Assembly: GCA_016649475.1 (NCBI GenBank)
Contig: JAENXP010000188.1
Coordinates: forward strand, 1 to 5,739
Direction: 5' to 3'
DNA length: 5,739 nucleotides
Source of the DNA: Burkholderiales bacterium
Lineage (GTDB): Bacteria; Pseudomonadota; Gammaproteobacteria; Burkholderiales; SG8-39
Positions 1-5,739 of the stretch are shown here, one piece after another. The stretch's first letter is position 1. Every line of letters starts with the position of its first letter. The position numbers were made by a program, and so were the translations under genes. The notes beneath the pieces were generated by a model. That model was not told where the DNA came from, made no database searches, and saw nothing but the letters and a program-made list of their open reading frames with translations.

Positions 1-42
1 GCCGGCGCCGGTGACGATGGCAACTTTGTGTTGTGGGTTCAT
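1..42 (-). CDS. Short-chain dehydrogenase/reductase, N-terminal fragment (runs off left edge)
   Basis: Only the first 14 codons are present, reading MNPQHKVAIVTGAG. A short polar start, then a beta strand (KVAIVTG) and the beginning of the TGxxxGxG glycine-rich turn, is the hallmark start of the classical short-chain dehydrogenase/reductase family, which binds NAD(P)H through this Rossmann turn. The ATG start is supported by a GGAG ribosome binding site 8 nt upstream. The gene reads away from the PilZ gene in the same direction after a 107-bp gap, so it may have its own promoter or follow by read-through. Substrate and exact family cannot be decided from 14 residues. 3-oxoacyl-ACP reductase (FabG-like), acetoacetyl-CoA reductase and 3-hydroxyacyl-CoA dehydrogenase types all begin this way. 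Confidence 0.8.
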   Translation of the reverse strand, partial: MNPQHKVAIVTGAG

Positions 43-50
43 GCTTCAGT

Positions 51-54
51 CTCC
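51..54 (-). promoter_or_regulatory. Ribosome binding site of the SDR gene
   Basis: On the minus strand the bases read GGAG, followed by 8 nt and the ATG at 42-40. This spacing and sequence fit a normal Shine-Dalgarno site and fix the start of the truncated dehydrogenase gene. Confidence 0.65.
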
Positions 55-76
55 GTTTGTCCGAGGTTTGTCGAGG
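55..76. repeat. Tandem 11-bp near-repeat in the SDR gene leader
   Basis: GTTTGTCCGAG is followed directly by GTTTGTCGAGG, so the unit repeats once with loss of one C. It sits just upstream of the dehydrogenase ribosome binding site. Two copies one helical turn apart on the same DNA face could be half-sites for a regulator, but the unit is short and could be chance. No known regulator is recognised from it. Confidence 0.4.
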
Positions 77-149
77 ATGTCTGTTCCACTTTCATACTAG
101 CGCAGCCAGGCCCGACCGTCGCGGCGCGCACCAGAGGTTCCGATGCCGG

Positions 150-869
150 TCACGGCTTCAGGGCGAACAGTTTTTCGATGCGGGCGGTCTCTTCGGCGGA
201 AATATTCGCGAAGCGGCACCCGGAGCTTTGCACCTGTCTGCCGTCGGCAAGGGTGATCATTTGCGAATAGCGCACCTCCATGTCGACAACGATCGACTCA
301 CCGTCCGGAGCCTCGATGCGGCAGCCTTGGAGCATCGTGCCCGGTTCCAGGCTGATCGCCGGATCGTACTGCAGGAAGCCGATACCACCCTTGCTCACGT
401 TCGCTATGGTGCCGTCGAAGGGCATCGGGCCGGCTTCGTCCACTATACAGCGCAGTTCGCGCTGCTGCGGGACCTCGGCACGCTCGTCGACGCGCCGCCT
501 GTGGCCCGCGACGATTTCGGGAAAGCGCAACCTGATTCCGGCAGTGCCTTCGTGCGGCCGGGTCGGCTTGGGGTCTGCCGCCGCGAATTCGACGCGCCAG
601 CCGCCGGGTTCGGCATGAAAGATCGCGCGCGACCGGGCCAGCAGCGCCTTGTTGGCCTCTTCGTCCGTGCTGAGTTCGATGATGATGTAGGCATGCTGCG
701 GATCGATGAAGCGCACGCGCGACCAGAACGGCAGCCTGCCCGCACCCAGGTCGGCGACTATGGGCTCGCTGCGCACTAACAGGGAATTGAGCACGCGCGT
801 GATTTCTTCCGGCGTGCGCAACATTTGGCCCACGAGAGAGAAGGTCGGTTTCGGATCGGGAGGCGTCAT
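150..869 (-). CDS. PilZ-domain c-di-GMP-binding protein, YcgR-like flagellar brake type
   Basis: This is a cytoplasmic protein of 239 residues with the two-domain layout of the YcgR family (about 240-250 residues). An N-terminal YcgR-N-like beta domain spans about residues 12-115 and a C-terminal PilZ domain about 122-235. Both c-di-GMP-binding motifs are intact: an arginine-rich RxxxR (R126 and R130, preceded by R124 and R125) and NxSxxG (N157, S159, G162). In studied relatives, c-di-GMP-bound YcgR slows the flagellar motor by contacting motor or switch proteins, or the protein links c-di-GMP to other surface behaviour. The motor role here is inferred from domain layout, because no flagellar gene is in the window. 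The ATG is the only ATG, GTG or TTG start after the in-frame TAA upstream, but no good Shine-Dalgarno site precedes it. A sigma-28-like -10 element lies about 30 nt upstream. The gene follows feoB on the same strand after 122 bp. Confidence 0.85.
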   Translation of the reverse strand: MTPPDPKPTFSLVGQMLRTPEEITRVLNSLLVRSEPIVADLGAGRLPFWSRVRFIDPQHAYIIIELSTDEEANKALLARSRAIFHAEPGGWRVEFAAADPKPTRPHEGTAGIRLRFPEIVAGHRRRVDERAEVPQQRELRCIVDEAGPMPFDGTIANVSKGGIGFLQYDPAISLEPGTMLQGCRIEAPDGESIVVDMEVRYSQMITLADGRQVQSSGCRFANISAEETARIEKLFALKP

Positions 870-899
870 GACGGCTTGCGAGGGGAAGCGGATGGGCGC

Positions 900-926
900 T
901 TATCGGCCCCGTTGCCGGCAGTATAA
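900..926 (-). promoter_or_regulatory. Candidate sigma-28 (FliA) promoter of the PilZ gene, with a nearby sigma-70-like -10
   Basis: On the minus strand positions 907-900 read GCCGATAA, identical to the eight-base -10 consensus of flagellar sigma-28 promoters. The -35 element expected 11 nt further upstream (926-919) reads TTATACTG and matches the TAAAGTTT consensus at only 3 of 8 bases, so the case rests on the -10. Transcription would begin near 893, giving a leader of about 24 nt. YcgR itself is a sigma-28-dependent late flagellar gene in enteric bacteria, which makes the match meaningful. An alternative housekeeping -10, TATACT (925-920), overlaps the -35 zone but has no good -35 of its own. 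Confidence 0.42.
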
Positions 927-991
927 ACGCAAGCGATGATCGGCGAGCGGGCGCATCGGGGGAGACTGGCAGGCTGGAGATCTGCCCGGTT

Positions 992-3070
992 TCACACCAG
1001 GTACAGGCGCGTTGCCTCCAACAGCATGCGCACTACGCCGCTCACCAGCAGCGCCACGCCTACAGACAGCGACACCGAGATCAGTGCCTCCTTGCGGCCG
1101 ATGGTCTTGAGCATGACGGCAAAGGTGGAAATGCAGGGGATGTAAAAGGTCAGGAACAGCAGGAAGGTCGTGATCTGCACCCAGTCGAGCTGGCTGTCGA
1201 TCTCGAAGGTCCCCAGCGCCTGATAGATCATCAATAGCGACAGTTCCTTTCTCAGGACGCCGAACAGGATGGGCACCCCGAGCACGACCGGCAGGCCCAG
1301 CCACCAGGCGGTCACAGGCGTAAACAGCGTGTTGATGTAGGTATCGGCGCCGACGTGGTGCAGCAAGGCGAGCACCACGCTGCCCCCGACCAGGAGCGGG
1401 GTGACGATGGTAAGTATGTCCTCGGTCCGTTCCCAGGTTTCCGACAGCATGGAGCGCCAATGCGGCAGCGCGTAGGGCGGGATTTCCTGCACCTGCCCCG
1501 GGCCGAATTCGTGCCGGTTGCGCGCGAGCAGGCGTCCCATCAGGGCGACGACCACGATGGTCAGTGCGAATATGGCGAACACCCCCGTGCCGCCCAGGTA
1601 CTTGCCGGCCAGTGCCAGAATGATGGCCGAACGCGCCGAACAGGGGACGAAAGTGATCAGCACCGAGGCGATCACCCGCTCGCGGCCGCTCGAAACCTTC
1701 GCCGCCGCCGAAATCGCCGGGACATTGCAGCCCAGGCCGGTTAGAAAAGGCACGGCGACGCCGCCGTGCAGGCCGATTTGATGGAAGCCGCGGTCGACGA
1801 CGAAGGCGATACGCTGCATCACGCCGGTTTCCTCCAGCGCCACCAGCAGCAACACCAGCGGCAGCATATAGGGTACGACGATGCCGACCAGGCCGATGAG
1901 GCCGTCGGTCACTGCGCGGCCGATGACACCACCGGTCGAAGTAGGCTGCCAGCCGGCCAGCGCATCGACCAGGCGCGCCGCGGTCATGGAATCGAGCCAG
2001 GTGCTGACCTCGAACACCATGAACAACACGGCGGCAAATACCGTCAGGCTGCCGATCAGGCCCCACTGCGGATGCAGGAACAACTCGTCCAGCCAGTAAC
2101 GCCAGCCCCGGCCCTCGTGTGGAGCACCCATGCGGGTACTGGCCTCGAACAGGGTGGCGGCGCGGTGATGGCGGTCGGCATGCAGTTCCTCTTCCAGAGG
2201 ACGCGGGAGCCCGCCCGCGGCTTCGCCGCACAATCGCTGCAATTGCGGCAGCAGTTGCGGAAAGTGCTGGCCGAGTTCGTCGTGGAAATAAGGGTCGCCC
2301 GCGGCGACCTGCATCAACAGCAGCGGGTGGGGCACGCGGAACGCCGCGTGTATCTCCGGGACGTTCAGCGCCTGGCTCAGGGGCTGGAGGCTGTCGCAGA
2401 TGTGTTTGCTTGCCGGTTGCGGCAAGGGGCAGGTGGCGTCGCGCACCGTGGCCACGGCGGTGGTAAACAGCTGCGACAGGCCTTGTCCCATCAGCGCCAC
2501 GATCGGCACCACCGGCATGCCCAGGAGCTTTTCCAGGGTCTTGACGTTGATGTGCAGGCCTTTGTTCCAGGCTTCGTCCATCATGTTCAGTGCCAGGACC
2601 ATGGGCCGGCCGAGTTGCGACAGTTCCAGCGTGAGTTCCAGATGGCTTTCCAGCCGCGTGGCATCCACCACCTGTACTATCAGGTCGGGCGGCGCGAACG
2701 GCGCTGGAGGGCCGCCGGGCTCGTGTACGGATATCGGGGGACGCTCGTCGCCCCACAGGAGAAACTTCAACGCGGGCAGATCGTCCACGCCCAGATGGTG
2801 CAGGGCGGCTATGCTCGGAAGTTCGATCACGCTCGCTTCGTCGAAGCCGATCTGCACCGTGCATTCTTCGTAGGCGCGCTCGGTGCCGGCCAGTCGGCCG
2901 GTGCGCGGCGCCGTGCTCGATACCGCATTGAACAGCGTGCTCTTGCCGGCATTGGGCATGCCGACCAAAGCAATGCGCAAGCGCCGCTCGCCGCGGAACA
3001 AGGGCGTGCGCAAGGGCACCGTGGCCTGGTGCACTGCGTGCTTGGGTTCGCTGGTCGCTTTCCTGTCCAC
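992..3070 (-). CDS. feoB: FeoB-family ferrous iron transport protein with a deviant G3 motif
   Basis: This 692-residue inner-membrane protein has the FeoB layout: cytosolic G domain (about 30-205), helical linker (about 210-325) and a membrane domain with about eight or nine helices (about 333-690). FeoB proteins import Fe(II), with nucleotide turnover in the G domain driving or gating transport. Visible motifs are G1 GMPNAGKST (37-45), a switch-I threonine in CTVQIG (T71), and G4 NMMD (162-165). Gate 1 has GCNVPAI (447-453) and PCSAR with C477; gate 2 has YIPCIST with C646. The G3 DLPG is replaced by ELPS (83-86). A proline-rich stretch (about 110-128) is inserted before the strand LIVQVVDAT. 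The chosen start is GTG at 3070, about 36 codons before the P-loop, but it has no Shine-Dalgarno site and lies 5 nt from a TATAAT. A later GTG is possible. No feoA or feoC is adjacent. The family assignment is firm; substrate and GTPase activity are not shown. Confidence 0.9.
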   Translation of the reverse strand: MDRKATSEPKHAVHQATVPLRTPLFRGERRLRIALVGMPNAGKSTLFNAVSSTAPRTGRLAGTERAYEECTVQIGFDEASVIELPSIAALHHLGVDDLPALKFLLWGDERPPISVHEPGGPPAPFAPPDLIVQVVDATRLESHLELTLELSQLGRPMVLALNMMDEAWNKGLHINVKTLEKLLGMPVVPIVALMGQGLSQLFTTAVATVRDATCPLPQPASKHICDSLQPLSQALNVPEIHAAFRVPHPLLLMQVAAGDPYFHDELGQHFPQLLPQLQRLCGEAAGGLPRPLEEELHADRHHRAATLFEASTRMGAPHEGRGWRYWLDELFLHPQWGLIGSLTVFAAVLFMVFEVSTWLDSMTAARLVDALAGWQPTSTGGVIGRAVTDGLIGLVGIVVPYMLPLVLLLVALEETGVMQRIAFVVDRGFHQIGLHGGVAVPFLTGLGCNVPAISAAAKVSSGRERVIASVLITFVPCSARSAIILALAGKYLGGTGVFAIFALTIVVVALMGRLLARNRHEFGPGQVQEIPPYALPHWRSMLSETWERTEDILTIVTPLLVGGSVVLALLHHVGADTYINTLFTPVTAWWLGLPVVLGVPILFGVLRKELSLLMIYQALGTFEIDSQLDWVQITTFLLFLTFYIPCISTFAVMLKTIGRKEALISVSLSVGVALLVSGVVRMLLEATRLYLV

Positions 3071-3075
3071 CAGTC

Positions 3076-3083
3076 ATTATAAT
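3076..3083. promoter_or_regulatory. Palindromic ATTATAAT: -10 hexamer on both strands between feoB and dctP
   Basis: The 8-bp palindrome contains TATAAT on the plus strand (3078-3083) and again on the minus strand (3081-3076). It is the only clear -10 hexamer in the 90-bp divergent intergenic region. Plus-strand transcription would start near 3090 and give dctP a leader of about 70 nt. Minus-strand transcription would start at about 3070-3068, on top of the feoB GTG. The -35 positions are poor on both sides (TCGCTT for plus, GATGAT for minus, at 17-bp spacing), so activator help or weak expression is likely if these promoters are real. Confidence 0.45.
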
Positions 3084-3125
3084 GGCATCCTGACCTCGAT
3101 CATCCGGCGTCTAGACCGGGCCTGA

Positions 3126-3133
3126 ATTGCAAT
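3126..3133. promoter_or_regulatory. ATTGCAAT palindrome in the dctP leader, possible operator
   Basis: A perfect 8-bp palindrome, within the near-palindrome TGAATTGCAATCA (3123-3135), lies downstream of the candidate dctP -10 and 13 nt before the dctP Shine-Dalgarno site. A repressor bound here would block transcription of the TRAP operon. TRAP operons are often controlled by GntR, IclR or other ligand-sensing regulators, but no regulator gene is in the window and the site matches no operator I can name. Confidence 0.25.
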
Positions 3134-3146
3134 CAGCGGGACCATC

Positions 3147-3153
3147 AAGGAGA
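3147..3153 (+). promoter_or_regulatory. Ribosome binding site of dctP
   Basis: AAGGAGA lies 7 nt before the ATG at 3161, a strong Shine-Dalgarno match. It fixes the start of the binding-protein gene and fits high expression of the periplasmic component. Confidence 0.8.
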
Positions 3154-3160
3154 CAAGTTC

Positions 3161-4198
3161 ATGAGCAAAGGAATTGCGCGCGGTATTTTTGCGGGCTGCA
3201 CGGCGGCTATTGCGCTGGCGCTCGCCGCCCCGCTTGCGGGCGCGGCGGACAAGCAGGTCGAACTCAAGTTCGCCCATTGGCTGCCGGCGCAGCATCCGCT
3301 GGCGAAGCTCGGCTTCATACCCTGGGCGAAGTCGGTCGAAGCCGCTTCCAAGGGCTCGATCAAGGTCACCATATATCCGGCGCAGCAGCTGGGCAAAGCC
3401 CCAAGTCACTACGACATGGCGCGCGACGGCATCGCCGACGTCACCTGGGCCAACCCGGGCTATCAGGCGGACCGCTTCCCGATATTCGGCGTGAGCGAAC
3501 TGCCGTTCCAGTTTTCCAGTCCCGGCAACGGCTCGCAGGCCCTGGATGCCTGGTATCGCGGCTATGCCGCCAAGGAAATGAAAGATGTGCACTTCTGCTT
3601 TGCCCATCTGCACATAGGCGCGATTCACTCGAAAACGCCGATTACGGAGCCCGAACAGATCAAGGGCATGAAAATACGGCCTGCCCACGGCACCATGGCG
3701 CAGTTCGTCACGCTGCTCGGCGGCACCAGCGTGCAGGTGTCCGCGCCGGAAGCGCGCGACGCGCTGGAAAAAGGCGTGGCCGACGCGATCACCTTTCCCT
3801 GGCATTCGATCATCACCTTCGGCATCGACAAGGTGGTCAAGTACCACACGGATATGAGGTTGTATGCGGCCACCTTTGTGTGGAGCATGAACAAGGACTT
3901 CTACCAGAAGCTGTCTTCCGAGCAGAAAAAGGTGATCGACGACCACTGCAGCAATGAGTGGGCGGCCAAGGTCGGCGCCGACTGGGGCAACGACGAGGAT
4001 TCCGGTCAGGCGATGATGGCGAAGTTGCCCGGTCATACCATCGTCAAGGTGACCGATGCCCAACGCGTAGCCTGGCGCAGGGCCGCCGAGCCGCTCACGG
4101 CGACCTGGCTGGCAAAGCCGAACAGCTCGGGGATCAACGCGCAGGAGGCGCTCGACTCCTTCCGCAAGACTCTCGAGAAGTACAACGCGGCTTACTAG
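3161..4198 (+). CDS. dctP: TRAP transporter periplasmic solute-binding protein (DctP family)
   Basis: This is a 345-residue precursor, the usual size for DctP-family binding proteins. Residues 1-29 form a Sec signal peptide (K3 and R7, hydrophobic core about 8-24, predicted cleavage after LAGA or LAGAA). The mature protein starts with the typical strand ELKFAHWLP (34-42). Other family marks are QQLGKA (75-80), a DGIADVTW stretch (89-96), and KGMKIRP (168-174). R173 aligns with the arginine that clamps the ligand carboxylate in characterised members. An EARDALEKGVADAITFPW segment (197-214) follows, with W214 in the position lining the pocket. The protein captures a substrate in the periplasm and delivers it to DctQM. 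The ligand is unknown; an organic acid is the default inference. It is the first gene of an operon with dctQ and dctM, transcribed divergently from feoB. Confidence 0.93.
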   Translation: MSKGIARGIFAGCTAAIALALAAPLAGAADKQVELKFAHWLPAQHPLAKLGFIPWAKSVEAASKGSIKVTIYPAQQLGKAPSHYDMARDGIADVTWANPGYQADRFPIFGVSELPFQFSSPGNGSQALDAWYRGYAAKEMKDVHFCFAHLHIGAIHSKTPITEPEQIKGMKIRPAHGTMAQFVTLLGGTSVQVSAPEARDALEKGVADAITFPWHSIITFGIDKVVKYHTDMRLYAATFVWSMNKDFYQKLSSEQKKVIDDHCSNEWAAKVGADWGNDEDSGQAMMAKLPGHTIVKVTDAQRVAWRRAAEPLTATWLAKPNSSGINAQEALDSFRKTLEKYNAAY

Positions 4199-4219
4199 TC
4201 CCGCTCCCCGCGTCCTGGA

Positions 4220-4264
4220 CCTCCCTCGCGCACCAGCCGGGGGAGGGCGGTTAGCGCGCCGCCC
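4220..4264 (+). other. Alternative GC-rich stem-loops between dctP and dctQ
   Basis: CCTCCC (4220-4225) can pair with GGGAGG (4241-4246) around a 15-nt loop. GGGCGG (4245-4250) can pair with CCGCCC (4259-4264) around an 8-nt loop. The two stems share 4245-4246, so they compete at their edge. There is no T-run after either stem, so this is not a standard intrinsic terminator. Such structures between a binding-protein gene and its membrane-subunit genes often protect the upstream mRNA or reduce read-through, which would keep DctP in excess over DctQM. That role is inferred. Confidence 0.4.
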
Positions 4265-4296
4265 CCGGCCCACTCCTGACCACCGGAGACTCCGCC

Positions 4297-4788
4297 ATGC
4301 TCAATAAGATCCTCGCGTTTACGGAATCGGTGGCGGCTTTTTTTCTGCTCTTGGTCGCGGCATTGACCTTTTTCAATGTGTGTGTGCGCTACCTGTTCCA
4401 TACGCAGATACCTGACTGGTTCGACCTGTCCAAGCAGTTCCAGGCTATCGCCATCGTCTGGGGTATAGCCCTCGCCACCTACCGCGGCAGCCACATCTGC
4501 GTCGACATCCTGTGGGAAAATTGCGGCAGCGTCTGGCGCCGCCGCATCGATCTGTTTGCCACTGCCGTGACCCTGCTGTTGCTGGCGCCCATGGCGTGGA
4601 TGATTTTTATCATCGTGGCCAATATGGGCAGCGAAGTCACCAGCGACCTGCGCCTGCCGCTGCGCTATTTTTATATCATTGCCGCGTTTGGCGCGGTGGC
4701 CGCTGCGATCCTCGCGGGCAAGCGCATCCTGATGCTGATTGCGGATCGTGCGCCCGGCGGCGCAGGGACGGAGCGGCCGGATGGATAG
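4297..4788 (+). CDS. dctQ: TRAP transporter small permease subunit (DctQ family)
   Basis: This is a 163-residue inner-membrane protein with four hydrophobic segments at about 8-28, 46-62, 85-108 and 124-148, the expected DctQ topology and length. It carries the family signature: NVCVRYLF (27-34), a tryptophan in IPDWFDL (W41), W55 in the second helix, and the loop ATYRGSHICVD (60-70) with R63, H66 and D70. DctQ pairs with the large subunit DctM and is thought to brace it and help dock the binding protein; transport by the complex is sodium-coupled in studied cases. The ATG has a GGAG ribosome binding site (4285-4288) 8 nt upstream. The stop codon TAG lies inside the start region of dctM, giving an 8-bp overlap and suggesting translational coupling. 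No missing motif or frameshift was seen. Confidence 0.92.
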   Translation: MLNKILAFTESVAAFFLLLVAALTFFNVCVRYLFHTQIPDWFDLSKQFQAIAIVWGIALATYRGSHICVDILWENCGSVWRRRIDLFATAVTLLLLAPMAWMIFIIVANMGSEVTSDLRLPLRYFYIIAAFGAVAAAILAGKRILMLIADRAPGGAGTERPDG

Positions 4789-5739
4789 GGACCTGGTTGC
4801 GCTGCTCGGCTTCGTGCTGATGTTCGTGCTGATGGCGCTGCGCGTGCCGATTGGCGTCGCCATGGGACTTTCCGGCATTCTCGGTTTCGCCGCACTCTCC
4901 GGCCTGGGGCCGGCGCTGAGGCTGCTCGGCCAGGTGCCGCTGTCGGTATTGAGTGACTACAACCTGTCCATCATTCCGATGTTCATACTGATGGGGGCAT
5001 TTTCGGCCGGCGCCGGCATGAGCCGCGAGTTGTTCGCCGCCGGCATCGCCTGGCTGGGCCACCGGCGCGGCGGGCTTGCTCTGGCCACCATCACCGCCTG
5101 CGGCGGCTTTGCCGCGATCAACGGCTCGTCGGTGGCGACGGCAGCCACCATGACCCAGGTCGCACTGCCGGAGATGCGCAAGGCCGGCTACGATCCCGGC
5201 CTGTCCGCCGGCCTGATTGCGGCAGGCGGCACCCTGGGCATCATGATTCCGCCGTCGGTGATACTGGTGCTCTACGGCATCATGACCGAGACCGATATCA
5301 AGCAGCTGTTTTTTGCCGGCGCGGTGCCGGGAATACTTGCGATGCTTTTTTATACGCTGGTAATCGTGTTTCTCGGCTGGCGTCATCCGGAGAGCATGCC
5401 GCGCGGACCACGGCACGGCTGGCATGAGCGGTTTTCAACGCTCAGGAGTCTTTGGGCCACGCTGCTGCTGTTCCTGCTGGTGCTGGGCGGCATGTATCTG
5501 GGCGTATTCACCGCCACCGAAGCGGCCGGCGTCGGCGCCATGGGCGCGCTCGCTATCGGCCTCGCGCGCGGGCAGCTCAAGGTGCGGCAGATCAAGGAAA
5601 CGCTGATCGGTTCGCTGCGCGTTTCCGCGGCGATCCTGACCATCGTGCTGGGCGCCTATCTGTTCGGCTATTTCCTCACCATTACCCAGTTCACGCAGAA
5701 TTCGATCGAGTTTCTGGTGCACCTGCCGGTAGGCGCGTA
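4781..5739 (+). CDS. dctM: TRAP transporter large permease subunit (DctM family), 3' end beyond window
   Basis: The frame opens at ATG 4781 and stays open to the right edge, giving 319 complete codons; family members run to roughly 425-440 residues, so about the last quarter is missing. It starts MDRDLVALLG and is strongly hydrophobic, with successive membrane segments. Family signatures are clear: RVPIGVAMGLSG (21-32), IIPMFILMGAFS (64-75), NGSSVATAATM (114-124), ALPEMRKAGYDP (128-139), AAGGTLGIMIPPSV (147-160) and FTATEAAGVGA (243-253). DctM is the transport channel of the ion-coupled complex and uses an elevator-type mechanism in solved relatives. A GGAG (4770-4773) lies 7 nt before the ATG, within the end of dctQ. 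The 8-bp overlap with dctQ (ATGGATAG) points to coupled translation of the two membrane subunits. Confidence 0.93.
   Translation, partial: MDRDLVALLGFVLMFVLMALRVPIGVAMGLSGILGFAALSGLGPALRLLGQVPLSVLSDYNLSIIPMFILMGAFSAGAGMSRELFAAGIAWLGHRRGGLALATITACGGFAAINGSSVATAATMTQVALPEMRKAGYDPGLSAGLIAAGGTLGIMIPPSVILVLYGIMTETDIKQLFFAGAVPGILAMLFYTLVIVFLGWRHPESMPRGPRHGWHERFSTLRSLWATLLLFLLVLGGMYLGVFTATEAAGVGAMGALAIGLARGQLKVRQIKETLIGSLRVSAAILTIVLGAYLFGYFLTITQFTQNSIEFLVHLPVGA

Noticed and set aside
94..99. TAGTAT on the minus strand as a -10 for the SDR gene
   Set aside because: It has two mismatches to TATAAT and no acceptable -35 at 16-18 bp spacing, so it is too weak to list as a promoter.
33..779. Long plus-strand open frame opposite the PilZ gene
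   Set aside because: It is antisense to a gene with clear domain motifs, its protein is rich in Arg, Ala and Gly without recognisable domains, and it is explained by the GC bias of the third codon position.
968..986. Hairpin GGCAG/CTGCC just after the feoB stop, as a terminator
   Set aside because: It has only a 5-bp stem with a 9-nt loop and no T-run on the minus strand, so it does not qualify as an intrinsic terminator.
900..3077. 725-codon minus-strand frame overlapping feoB, starting at ATG 3077
   Set aside because: It runs in a different frame from the motif-bearing FeoB protein and gives an Arg-rich sequence typical of shifted reading in GC-rich DNA. Its ATG is not the feoB start.
1766..3082. 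438-codon plus-strand open frame opposite feoB
   Set aside because: It is a mirror of the feoB frame with low-complexity Gln, Arg and His composition and no membrane or domain pattern. The FeoB frame has conserved motifs throughout.
3161..3199. Possible lipoprotein signal (FAGC, residues 10-13) in DctP
   Set aside because: The cysteine lies inside the hydrophobic core, only 13 residues from the start, and a normal signal peptidase I site follows at about residue 29. A soluble periplasmic protein is the better reading.
3077..4273. 398-codon minus-strand open frame opposite dctP
   Set aside because: It is antisense to a complete DctP with signal peptide and strong ribosome binding site, and no domain is recognisable in it.
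4676..5425. 249-codon minus-strand open frame opposite dctM
   Set aside because: It has Gln-, His- and Arg-rich low-complexity content and lies opposite conserved DctM motifs.

Overview
The window is a GC-rich, densely coded stretch of a Gram-negative chromosome. The codon usage, the TRAP transporter, the YcgR-like PilZ protein and the FeoB variant together suggest a proteobacterium, most likely a betaproteobacterium (Rhodocyclales or Burkholderiales type). That placement is inferred from protein style, not from a marker gene. No rRNA, tRNA, CRISPR array, insertion sequence or phage gene was seen.

Left part, minus strand: the first 14 codons of a short-chain dehydrogenase/reductase (1-42) run off the left edge. 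Upstream of it (to its right) lies a two-domain PilZ protein of the flagellar-brake (YcgR) type (150-869). It has intact c-di-GMP-binding motifs and, in front of it, an exact match to the sigma-28 -10 consensus. Next, still on the minus strand, is a FeoB-family protein of 692 residues (992-3070). It keeps the P-loop, the NxxD guanine motif and both membrane gate cysteines, but the DxxG (G3) motif reads ExxS. No feoA or feoC lies beside it in the window.

Right part, plus strand: a tripartite TRAP transporter operon diverges from feoB across a 90-bp intergenic region. The order is dctP (periplasmic binding protein, 3161-4198), dctQ (small membrane subunit, 4297-4788) and dctM (large membrane subunit, 4781 to beyond the right edge). 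dctQ and dctM overlap by 8 bp. A 98-bp gap with GC-rich stem-loops separates dctP from dctQM, as is common where the binding protein is made in excess. The substrate cannot be read from the sequence; the conserved binding-site arginine is consistent with an organic acid.

The intergenic region between feoB and dctP carries an 8-bp palindrome (ATTATAAT) that gives a perfect -10 hexamer on both strands, and a second 8-bp palindrome (ATTGCAAT) in the presumed dctP leader. I see no clear undescribed multi-gene system. The observations most worth following are the G3-deviant FeoB, the sigma-28-like element at the PilZ gene, and the compact divergent control region.
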